From Oligoflexia bacterium (GTDB lineage Bacteria; Bdellovibrionota_B; Oligoflexia; Oligoflexales; JAGOVF01): DNA of 64,000 bases. The notes beneath the pieces are model-generated. The model did no database searches. It saw only the letters and a program-made list of their open reading frames with translations, and was not told the origin of the DNA. Numbering within the stretch: the first letter of the stretch is position 1; every line of letters begins with the position of its first letter. This document shows, piece after piece, positions 32,815 through 41,550 of the stretch. The stretch is taken from positions 1 through 64,000 of the forward strand of contig JAUILP010000003.1 in the NCBI GenBank assembly GCA_030432875.1, given 5' to 3'. The position numbers were made by a program, and so were the translations under genes.

Positions 32815-33000
32815 CTATTTATCAGTTGCAGGGTCTTTCCACTGGAAGTTCGCTAAAGTTCGTCCAACTCTTTTGGTCACAGGTTCACGGAACAGTTTAG
32901 TGCCGTCTTGACTTTCACAAACAAATTTAGCAGGTTGGGCTTGATGTGGGGATTTCTTTGCGCTTGCATTTGAATGAAAGACGACCAGAGGATCTATCCA
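32815..33000 (-). pseudogene. Orphan Rhs-like C-terminal toxin tip (decayed)
   Basis: Not in the ORF track. The minus-strand open frame reads WIDPLVVFHSNASAKKSPHQAQPAKFVCESQDGTKLFREPVTKRVGRTLANFQWKDPATDK*. It begins with a WIDPL motif similar to the Rhs core-tip junction and sits directly upstream of the Imm8-like gene. Confidence 0.45.
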
Positions 33001-33174
33001 TCATAATAAGCAATCCTACAAAGCGCTCATGTCTTTATCATAATATTCATGGATTCGAGCCTTTCAGCTACTAGCTGTTGATGAAACTGCATTGGTATAT
33101 TGATCTATTTTCCATCAATTTCTATTTCTTCTACATTATCTAAGCCAAATTGATAGTTAATCTCCGGATGGGTT

Positions 33175-33513
33175 TTAATTCCTAGAAAATAACTTTATCC
33201 AATCTTGTATCCATTTATTATTAATTTCACCTTCTAATACAGGGTTTGCAGCTTCATAGATGAATTTCTTTAACTCATTTGCAAATGCCTCTTCCAAAAT
33301 AATGTCATCTCGCCCTTCAATAATATTTGCCCAAAGTTCAAAATCAATTTTAGAAACCTTGCCGTCTAATAATGCTTGTAACGCATTAATCACATGGCTA
33401 ATTTGTAACTCGACAACTTCATTTGAGTCCCAAGGTAATTGAGATAATTTCTTATTTATGACAGCAAGAGGCTGCTGAAAAAGCAACAGTTGCTTTAATA
33501 ATTCCTTTCTCAT
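33175..33513 (-). CDS. Small cytosolic protein, candidate cognate immunity protein
   Basis: 112 aa, acidic, no signal peptide (ELQISHVINALQALLDGKVSKIDFELWANIIEGRDDI). 4-bp overlap with the 3' end of the toxin-like gene. Confidence 0.6.
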   Translation of the reverse strand: MRKELLKQLLLFQQPLAVINKKLSQLPWDSNEVVELQISHVINALQALLDGKVSKIDFELWANIIEGRDDIILEEAFANELKKFIYEAANPVLEGEINNKWIQDWIKLFSRN

Positions 33514-35084
33514 GGTAGCTCCTCAGGTGTGATAACTGAGCCGTCAATTTTGTCTTTTATGTGTACTACTTTGCCATCAGGAGCATAAGTAGTTTTGGTA
33601 TATGATAGAGTGTTGCCATTTTGGTCAACCACTTTTTCATAGACAGCTTTTGAACCAGAGACTCTGCCAGGTACTTCGCCCTTAAAAATAACATTGCTCC
33701 CTTCTTGATGTATGGTCACAGGATTAGAACCCGCTGGCAACTTATCTTCAAATCGTTTAAGGTTGCTAACTTGATTTTGACTGAGTGCTTCCCGCTCAAC
33801 TTTTGCGGCATTACCAAAGATTCCTTTCCCATTTTGTAGAGATTCAGCCGCTGCTTCAGAAGACCTTCCATACTTTGTTGACACCTCGCCAAACTTTTTA
33901 ACATCCTCAACGGTTTTAAGTCCCACTTTTTCTGAAGTCACAATAATTTTTTCCGCACTCTTTACAGCTTTAGTGGCATCCTCACCATTATCAGCTGCCT
34001 TTACTATATCACCAAAAATTTCGAGGGTCTTTGATGTTTTTCCCAACTTGCTGCCAATGCCCACTGTAACCACTCCGAGAACAGCAAATCCACGTTCCCA
34101 ATCGCTAAGTTCTTCACCTGTCAACATATTAGTACCGGTACAAGCTTCGTAAACGTCTTTAGCCCAACCAATCCCAGGTGTTAAACTGAGCCCAACATCT
34201 AAAAGATTGGTAGCAATATCTAGAGCAAATTGAGCTTCATCAAAATTTCCTTCGGCAAAATTTTTATCGGCAATGCCTATTCCTGTCTTTGCGCCGGCTA
34301 CAAGCTGTTGCCCCAGTGCTTTGCTGGTAGGATTAGGGTTGCTTTTGACCTGATTTTCAACATAATTTGCATAGTTATAGGCTGTTCTAACTTGTTTACC
34401 TTCGACCGTATTGGCATCGGTAGCAAACTCCGGGTGCTGTGGAAATGATGTCTCGCGTGCTGTCGGAAAAGAATCAAGAATTTCATCGGTAGCAGTATTG
34501 TGACTGCTGGCTGAGGATGACGCTAAGTCACTTAGAGCACTTGGATAGGTGACACTTGGCGTATCTAAGGCCCTCAAGCTTTGAAACTCTGATATTTTTT
34601 GTTGATAGGATTTACCCAAGAGATCGCGGCGGGAAAGAGCTGCTTTGTCCTGATCCCACTGACCCATGATTTCTCTATTTGATTTCTCTATCTCTTCTAA
34701 GCGTTCTAAATCAAAATAAGGAGGTTGTTTACTTGGCCTCCCCTCAGTCCAATAAATTTGGGAGCCGTAATTTTCTAATGAGGGTGGTGGGTAAGCGGTA
34801 ATGTCACTGTCATCTCGATGAGGCGTGTCATTAGGATCGTCAGCAAAAAAACTTGATATTTCGTCACTAAGAGCCTTTAATAGGTCACATTTATTGCTGC
34901 CATCATCAAAACATCGTGATCCCATAGAGCTTGGTTGAGTGCCAATGGTCATTTCAAAATTGGGCCTTTGACCAGGCATTTCACGATGTTCATCAATTTG
35001 TGGATTCGTTCGCGTAAATAATCCAGGCTGCTTTGAATCGCAGGCTAATGTGAACATGAGTAGTAACAAAAGGGAATTTTTCAT
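33510..35084 (-). CDS. Lipoprotein with PT-TG-like pre-toxin region and C-terminal toxin candidate
   Basis: Lipobox TLACDSK, pre-toxin-like DVGLSLTPGIGWAKDVYEACTGTNMLTGEELSDWERGFAVLGV, and a compact C-terminus GRVSGSKAVYEKVVDQNGNTLSYTKTTYAPDGKVVHIKDKIDGSVITPEELP. Confidence 0.7.
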   Translation of the reverse strand: MKNSLLLLLMFTLACDSKQPGLFTRTNPQIDEHREMPGQRPNFEMTIGTQPSSMGSRCFDDGSNKCDLLKALSDEISSFFADDPNDTPHRDDSDITAYPPPSLENYGSQIYWTEGRPSKQPPYFDLERLEEIEKSNREIMGQWDQDKAALSRRDLLGKSYQQKISEFQSLRALDTPSVTYPSALSDLASSSASSHNTATDEILDSFPTARETSFPQHPEFATDANTVEGKQVRTAYNYANYVENQVKSNPNPTSKALGQQLVAGAKTGIGIADKNFAEGNFDEAQFALDIATNLLDVGLSLTPGIGWAKDVYEACTGTNMLTGEELSDWERGFAVLGVVTVGIGSKLGKTSKTLEIFGDIVKAADNGEDATKAVKSAEKIIVTSEKVGLKTVEDVKKFGEVSTKYGRSSEAAAESLQNGKGIFGNAAKVEREALSQNQVSNLKRFEDKLPAGSNPVTIHQEGSNVIFKGEVPGRVSGSKAVYEKVVDQNGNTLSYTKTTYAPDGKVVHIKDKIDGSVITPEELP

Positions 35085-35097
35085 GGTCTGTGGCCTA

Positions 35098-36381
35098 TCA
35101 TTTCTTTTTACAGGTATCGATAATTTGTTTAAAGATCAGTTCCACATTTTGGAATTGTTCTAATGTTTTTGTTTTTTCAGCAGCAGCCTCGTGGCGTTCA
35201 ACCAGTCCGCGACAATTATCTCCATAGGCGTCAATATTCATTTTGAACATAGTGAGTAGTGACACTTGCCGTTCCAAAAACCCAGACCAGCCAGTATCTT
35301 CGATCTCTTTAATATTACTTAGTAGGAGAGATTTTTTTCCCGCCAAATCTTTAAGGAGCAAATCTCGAGCTGCAGCGGCACTTCCATTAAACAAGTTTAA
35401 TTCAATTTCAAATTCGGCAATTTTCCCTAAGTGCGCCCTAAGTATCCGTAAAGGAGACTGATACTGCAAATACATCGTATGGAGGCGATTAGCTAGTCCA
35501 TCACGGTTAATATCAAGCCACCAATTGCCGATATCATAAGTGACTTTTTCAAGGGCAAAAACTATAGATAAATCCTTAATGACTTTATCTAAAGACTCGC
35601 CTAAATTTTGGGCAAAACGTTCTTGACCTACTAAGAACAAAGCCTGATGGATTTTATTAAGAAGTATAGAGCGTTTTTGCTTCGCAATATTGATGTAATC
35701 TTTTAACCTGGTAAGTTGAAAAACTACTTCTTCTGCATTTTTTATGGCTATACTCAATTTATCCTTTACTTCTTGGTCACAGCTATTGCTAGTAAGAACT
35801 GCTGCAGATTTACCCAAGACCTGATGCAGAGCAGTGGCATTGAGTTGCATTTGATGCAGAAACTTCGCATCTTCTCGTGAAACCTCTGTTAGCATGGCTT
35901 GGGCTGCAACTAGGCCTACATTAATTTTTTTGTTGTGTTCCTGGAGTTCTTCAAGACTGCGAGGTGATCCAATAGCATTTAAGGATTGGGTCATAAAAGT
36001 TCTAATATCATTGAGCGCATGTAAATGAATCGCTTTAAGGGCATTAAAGTTGCCTTCGATGGAGAGATTAAACTCACCATCCCTCTTTGTTGATCCAATA
36101 AGCAATGGTAAATGGTCTTGATTGATTCCTCTAAAAGTCTCGATGGCACGGTTATAACTATTTAGGAGCAAATCGGCAGTTTCTATGCACTGAATTTTCT
36201 CACTGTACATACAGGTATCGAGCCCAACGGCCACTGCCGTATTATTTTCGATCATGTTGCGATCATGGCCGCCCTCTTCCGCCCATCGCCTGAAAAAGTC
36301 GCAATCAACAATGTCATTAGCTTCGAGATCAGGGGCTAATAGTATAGCTATACTTAAACTCATCAGACATAATCTAATCAT
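35098..36381 (-). CDS. Secreted helical protein, hypothetical
   Basis: Signal peptide MIRLCLMSLSIAILLAPDLEA, then a long helix-rich region with few recognisable motifs. Confidence 0.6.
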   Translation of the reverse strand: MIRLCLMSLSIAILLAPDLEANDIVDCDFFRRWAEEGGHDRNMIENNTAVAVGLDTCMYSEKIQCIETADLLLNSYNRAIETFRGINQDHLPLLIGSTKRDGEFNLSIEGNFNALKAIHLHALNDIRTFMTQSLNAIGSPRSLEELQEHNKKINVGLVAAQAMLTEVSREDAKFLHQMQLNATALHQVLGKSAAVLTSNSCDQEVKDKLSIAIKNAEEVVFQLTRLKDYINIAKQKRSILLNKIHQALFLVGQERFAQNLGESLDKVIKDLSIVFALEKVTYDIGNWWLDINRDGLANRLHTMYLQYQSPLRILRAHLGKIAEFEIELNLFNGSAAAARDLLLKDLAGKKSLLLSNIKEIEDTGWSGFLERQVSLLTMFKMNIDAYGDNCRGLVERHEAAAEKTKTLEQFQNVELIFKQIIDTCKKK

Positions 36382-36395
36382 TTTGCAAAGACCCT

Positions 36396-37292
36396 TTAAT
36401 GGTAAATTCCTGTTTCTGAAGCTTGGAGAGCTGCGTTAAGTTCAGACTTGAGCTTATCGAGTAATTTGATCGCGACGCTTTCTGTAAAACCAGCTCTGAG
36501 ATCAATGGCTTTAGAAATTTTTTCCAAAATCCAGTCATGTTCCTGAAGATATAGTGTTTTAAAGGCACAAAGCGCAGCTAGACTGCTGGGCGTACACGCT
36601 TTTAGCTCAGATTCAAGATCACCGCTCCAGGGGCATATCACATTATCAGCATCGTACTCTCGGTTAAAGGTAGCGAAATAGGCGTTTTTCATATCAAGAA
36701 TAATACCTGCAAGTGAGTAAGCATAAATAGGGTTACTCTCATAAGTAGAAATCATACAGGCCATAGACGGTTCTGCTCCTGCAGCGGCAATCATACTGGC
36801 CTGATAGCGAACTAATTTCTCTAAGTGTCCCGAAAGCTCATTTTCTATCTCTGAAACAAATGCTTTTATTTCATTGACGACTTTTGGCGAAAGCGTCGCG
36901 GCAATCAAATGAAAATCCAAAGAACAGTCGTTGAATTTTCTATAAAACAGAACATTGGGATTGTCATCACCGAGGATAATAGGGCCCATACCTTCTCCTA
37001 GGTTTATGACTTGATTTTTAGCCCCTAAAGTGAGGTAAAACTTTTGTCCTGAATCAAGGGCGAGAAATATATTTGATTGTTCCGGTGTAGGGTTATGGCG
37101 GTCACAGCTCAAAGAGTACGTTACTTCAAAATCTGAAAGATGTGCTTGTTTATCAAATATTATTCCCGTATTTACCTGGCATTCACTGAGAATATCTTTT
37201 TTGGTGTTGCATTGGATACTACCGGAAAACGCCCACTGACTCATAAAACAAGAAAAAAATAACGTTATGATTTTTAGAATATAGTTTCTCAT
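36396..37292 (-). CDS. Secreted protein, hypothetical
   Basis: Signal peptide ending WAFSGS. 14-15-bp gaps to both neighbours. Confidence 0.6.
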   Translation of the reverse strand: MRNYILKIITLFFSCFMSQWAFSGSIQCNTKKDILSECQVNTGIIFDKQAHLSDFEVTYSLSCDRHNPTPEQSNIFLALDSGQKFYLTLGAKNQVINLGEGMGPIILGDDNPNVLFYRKFNDCSLDFHLIAATLSPKVVNEIKAFVSEIENELSGHLEKLVRYQASMIAAAGAEPSMACMISTYESNPIYAYSLAGIILDMKNAYFATFNREYDADNVICPWSGDLESELKACTPSSLAALCAFKTLYLQEHDWILEKISKAIDLRAGFTESVAIKLLDKLKSELNAALQASETGIYH

Positions 37293-37307
37293 AAAAGCCT
37301 CTATTTG

Positions 37308-38021
37308 TTAGTGATAATTCCACCAGGATTCAATTTTCACGCGATGTACTTGGAATTTTCTGAGGTTTCCTCCTGTTAAGCCATTAATTGCTACTTCAAT
37401 TTCTTTTACGTTTCCATCGCAGATAAAAAGGGGAAATTTGATCTCTGCTTCATTTAACTGGTTGAAATTTTTTAGGGTATGGCTAAAGATCACTTTTTTA
37501 CCTGAATCAATAGCAAGTTCAATGTTAAAAGACGTCTCATAGTTACCGATGCTACGTTCTACGCATTTTCGAACCCCTGTCCACATGTTGTACTCATGGT
37601 GAGAGCAGTATTCATATTGCTCCGGTTCCCAGTCTGTAGAAATAGTTAGTGTAGGTTGCAAACCGACAGTTTTACCAGATACTTCATAATATGGCCCATA
37701 TAGCAGCCATCCTGGATTTGCTGGGCCACTATAAATCACACCATCACCGCTAATTTCACCAATATGTGTAAAAATCTCTTCAGAACTAAAAATTGCCGTT
37801 TCACCATCATCCCACTTAGACGGCTCAGGAGGAAGTACAACAAATTTTAAATCTGAGTGACTAGAACTTCCGCCGGGAGCGACAACGATGTTTCCGTGCC
37901 CAGAAACTCTAATAATATTTTCGTCTTTCGCCATTTCGCAATTGATGGCAAATAACGGTTGCGAATAAAATGGCAAAGTTAAAGCGAGTATCCCTAATAT
38001 ACCACGAAGTCCTTGAATCAT
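37308..38021 (-). CDS. Secreted beta-rich protein, hypothetical
   Basis: Signal peptide ending PLFA. Several Cys and aromatic residues. Confidence 0.6.
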   Translation of the reverse strand: MIQGLRGILGILALTLPFYSQPLFAINCEMAKDENIIRVSGHGNIVVAPGGSSSHSDLKFVVLPPEPSKWDDGETAIFSSEEIFTHIGEISGDGVIYSGPANPGWLLYGPYYEVSGKTVGLQPTLTISTDWEPEQYEYCSHHEYNMWTGVRKCVERSIGNYETSFNIELAIDSGKKVIFSHTLKNFNQLNEAEIKFPLFICDGNVKEIEVAINGLTGGNLRKFQVHRVKIESWWNYH

Positions 38022-38040
38022 ACGAGTCTCCTAAAAAAAA

Positions 38041-39501
38041 TTAATGTTCACTAAATATTAATGTCTTAGCATCTTCCGTAAGGGGATAAAATGTTTGTTG
38101 GTATTTGCTCAGCTCTGTTTCTACTTCATTTAATTTATATTTTTGAAGAGTAAACTGCCTCAGTAAAAATGGTGTTGAAACGCTAGAGCCCGAGATATCA
38201 ATAAACAGATCTCCACCGTATGGTACTATGAGTGAGGACCCATAATAATGGATGTCCACACATTTGCCATAATTTGAAATATCATCGATATAGTCATAAC
38301 CAACAGTAAAAACCCTAGTTTGACCAAACATGCAATTCGCATATTCTATTATGGAATTGGCTTCTGTACGGAAATGCCCCGCTCCTTGAAACAGAATTGG
38401 TAAGGTATGATTGGGGTTAGCGGCAAAAGTCTCCCTGCTATGAATGACGCGCAACCGCTCGAGCTGAGTGGCGAGGGTCCAGAGCTCCTTGAAGTTTTCA
38501 TTTAGGCAGCTTTTCATCTTTAAGGTGAGACGTATTTGATTGTAAGGTAAAAGAATGAAACTACGGTTTTCAAATTGCACAAAGTGTTTGATGTATAATG
38601 AGTTTGCTATCGTTTCTTTAAACGGAGAAGTACTGTTTACAAATGCGTCAATAAAATCCTGATCTTGATACAATTTGATTAAGTTATTTACCTTGTTGTC
38701 GCTAAGGCAGGGGATATTGGCATCTTTCGAAAGCACAAAATCATAATTTACCACCTCGGATTCAACAAGCACAAGCTGCACATTGGGATTGTTATAGGCA
38801 ATAATACCCGCGGTGGAAGTCCCATGTAGCATTATAGGTGAATTTTTGTCGGCGAGATTTTTGCAGAGCTGCATAACATCCTCGCCTAAGGTGGCAGTAC
38901 TTTCACACCATGAATGAACACCGAGTTCATCATGCAGATCTGTGCGTAGCTCTTTAGCCAGAACGGCATTATTAAATCGCTCTTTAACGTCTACAGATAG
39001 GTTATCGAAGGCATTTATGGCTTTGGGTTTAAATCCTGGCTCAATCTGGCATTCGTCCTGCGGAGCTTTAGTATAAAACTCAATGGCCTCTTGCTTGATC
39101 TCATCATAAGGTCGATCAAAGCTGAAATTATCAGCTTTTTCACCGACCATATCGCAGGACATTGTATAGCTAGCGATCACTTTATTAGCAAAAACAGGGT
39201 GGCGCGGATCAAACCCTGAATCAATCACGAGTACGGTTGTTTTATCGGGATCAAAGTCAGCATTGGCATAAAATGTATTAAGTTCCTTGGTTTTGGCATT
39301 TTTAAAATCAAATAAGGGATCAAGTGGGTTTTCAGCTGGATCTATATGGACAGCGTCACCATGATTTTTACTGCCACAGGCATGTAAGACTGGTAACGTC
39401 AGGGTCGCGAAAATAATAGTACGAAGATTCAATGACTCCTCCATTTTTTTTTGAAATTTAGGCACAAAGAAAAGGTCATTTTTCCCGTCTCTAAGTACCA
39501 A
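38041..39501 (-). CDS. S8 (subtilisin-like) serine protease, lipoprotein
   Basis: Triad motifs VLVIDSGFDPRHP (D), LHGTSTAGIIAY (H), ISGSSVSTPF (S). Lipobox PVLHACGSKN. The likely start is the internal Met MEESLNLRTII. Confidence 0.8.
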   Translation of the reverse strand: MVLRDGKNDLFFVPKFQKKMEESLNLRTIIFATLTLPVLHACGSKNHGDAVHIDPAENPLDPLFDFKNAKTKELNTFYANADFDPDKTTVLVIDSGFDPRHPVFANKVIASYTMSCDMVGEKADNFSFDRPYDEIKQEAIEFYTKAPQDECQIEPGFKPKAINAFDNLSVDVKERFNNAVLAKELRTDLHDELGVHSWCESTATLGEDVMQLCKNLADKNSPIMLHGTSTAGIIAYNNPNVQLVLVESEVVNYDFVLSKDANIPCLSDNKVNNLIKLYQDQDFIDAFVNSTSPFKETIANSLYIKHFVQFENRSFILLPYNQIRLTLKMKSCLNENFKELWTLATQLERLRVIHSRETFAANPNHTLPILFQGAGHFRTEANSIIEYANCMFGQTRVFTVGYDYIDDISNYGKCVDIHYYGSSLIVPYGGDLFIDISGSSVSTPFLLRQFTLQKYKLNEVETELSKYQQTFYPLTEDAKTLIFSEH

Positions 39502-39793
39502 CTAAATCTGACGGTGTCAAGATTATTGAAGGCGCTTGACTAACGTAAGATCAATATTTGTTTGCACGGTGAGAAAAACCCTAATTGCCTCTATAAATCA
39601 TAAGAAGCTAACATGCCTATGCCAATTTATGTGACGGAAATTATTTATGAAATAGGGTGGGGTTGTGGTTTTCTTCCGAGGGATTTTTAGGATAGTCATA
39701 GATGTAAACACAGCTGCATTCACGGATAACTTGATAAAGGTGATTTTGTAGTCCCTAATATCTCCGTTACGTCACAAGAGAATAAATCTACCC

Positions 39794-40111
39794 TCAAATC
39801 CTCTTTGTTAACCACGTCAATATAAATTCTGGCGCTCTTTTCTGACCTAAAAAATCATAAATATCTAGTAAGCTCTCAAAGACATGAATCTGCTCATACC
39901 AGGGGAAATTGACATGTTTGATGTTTTCGTCATAGCAATCTCTAAAGGTGCTGCGACTACAATCAAATGTGCAGAATGCCGATGAAGTGTTGAGATGAAC
40001 GCTATGCTTATCAGTGGTCGTGATCGTTACATTTTCAAAAAAATGCAGCTGCATGATAACCCCATTTTTGGATCTCATGACGATCACATGCTTTAAGATT
40101 TCTTCGTTCAT
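39794..40111 (-). CDS. Small hypothetical protein in the AAA/VWA module
   Basis: 105-aa ORF overlapping the stop of the VWA gene by 4 bp. Confidence 0.45.
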   Translation of the reverse strand: MNEEILKHVIVMRSKNGVIMQLHFFENVTITTTDKHSVHLNTSSAFCTFDCSRSTFRDCYDENIKHVNFPWYEQIHVFESLLDIYDFLGQKRAPEFILTWLTKRI

Positions 40112-41544
40112 AATGAAGCCTTGCTCACAAGATTGGGCGATATGAGTCTTGGGAGATTTACGACAACCAGTTTCACCCGTGTATCTTTTTTCGCCTCTTC
40201 AAGACCTAAAACTTCTTCATCGGTAAAGTAATATATCGTGATAAGGTTTGTGGTATTGAGGTCTTTTAAAATGTAGTCATGGTGCTTTTCGGTCCAAACC
40301 GTTCCTCCGCGACCTTTAAATTTTATGCTTCCGCCCCTGACATTATCAATGGGGTGAATCTCTACGTCGCAGCAATAAGCCCGTTTGATGGCGTGTTTGC
40401 GCGTGAGTTGATAGGCGAGCGATGCCATGTGGTTAAGAACCTCAGGCATCCACATCGAGCCTGAGGTATCAAAAACGATGACAGAATCAGATTTGGGTTC
40501 ATGGACGCTTACTCTTTGGAGCCCGGGGAGTCCATCCAAAAATCGGTGAGGTAGGTTAAAAGACTTTTTTTCTGTATATTTCTGTCGTTTTCCCACACTC
40601 AGTGATTTTAAAATAAGAGAAATAATTGTTTTGATGGCTCGACTCAGTTCATTACGTGCCTTATAGACTTCTTCATAATCATTGGGGGCTGGTCCGTCAT
40701 GCTCAGCATGTTTTTTAAAGGTGGCTGCGGTCATACGCAGGCCTTCGTTCTCACTTTTTGCCAGGATAAGATCGATTTTGCCAAGGGCCTCTTCATTAAA
40801 TTCTTCGGCCCCTAAAGAAGAACGGGCCATTTGGTATAAAAGCTGTTTCTCAAGAATGAGCTTCGCAAATTCTGGTTCCCCGAGAATTCGTTCAGCAAGG
40901 TGTTTAACCATTTTGCGGGAGTAATATAGCCAGTCTTTACCGGGTTCGAGGCTAGTGTTTAAGAGTTTCTCAAGGAATTTTACGGTGACGAGGCCGATAT
41001 CTTCCCCAATTTTAATGCGTTTATTAAGGACCGCTTGTTCCGTCAGGAAATCATCCATTTGCTTAATGGAATCAGGTCCAAATAGCGAAACCAAATCTTC
41101 ATGAATGGCGGCATCCGCTGCCAGATTGAGTAGATCGTGCTTCAGGTCGAAATTGTCGCTGATATCGCCAATACCCGATTCCTGTAGCAGTGATTTAGGA
41201 ACCACGCTCCTAAGGGCATCTCTCACTTGGTTGAAGTTGATGAGATGATCCCAGTCGAATATCGTCTTCGTTTGGCTAACGTGACGAAGTTCATGCATGA
41301 GCAAAAAATACGTTAACTTATGGTTCTTCGCCCAGGATGCGAAAAAGTCCTTATTTACGAATATGAAAATTTGTTCTCTATGGCTTATTGCCGCAATAGC
41401 ATCTTGATCAGGAGCAAATACGAGTTTTACCTGAGAAAAAAGCGCCAGTGTGGAAAACATGTGCCTTTGCGTCAGCCAAGTCGCAAATCCCGCTCTTATA
41501 TCAAAAAGCTCGTTTTCTATCTGTGTGTTTAGGGTGTTTTCCAT
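40108..41544 (-). CDS. HExxH metallopeptidase-like plus VWA-domain protein (DUF2201-like)
   Basis: LLMHELRHVSQ (HExxH) and a C-terminal MIDAS-type SVIVFDTSGSMW. Confidence 0.75.
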   Translation of the reverse strand: MENTLNTQIENELFDIRAGFATWLTQRHMFSTLALFSQVKLVFAPDQDAIAAISHREQIFIFVNKDFFASWAKNHKLTYFLLMHELRHVSQTKTIFDWDHLINFNQVRDALRSVVPKSLLQESGIGDISDNFDLKHDLLNLAADAAIHEDLVSLFGPDSIKQMDDFLTEQAVLNKRIKIGEDIGLVTVKFLEKLLNTSLEPGKDWLYYSRKMVKHLAERILGEPEFAKLILEKQLLYQMARSSLGAEEFNEEALGKIDLILAKSENEGLRMTAATFKKHAEHDGPAPNDYEEVYKARNELSRAIKTIISLILKSLSVGKRQKYTEKKSFNLPHRFLDGLPGLQRVSVHEPKSDSVIVFDTSGSMWMPEVLNHMASLAYQLTRKHAIKRAYCCDVEIHPIDNVRGGSIKFKGRGGTVWTEKHHDYILKDLNTTNLITIYYFTDEEVLGLEEAKKDTRVKLVVVNLPRLISPNLVSKASL

Positions 41545-41550
41545 AATATA

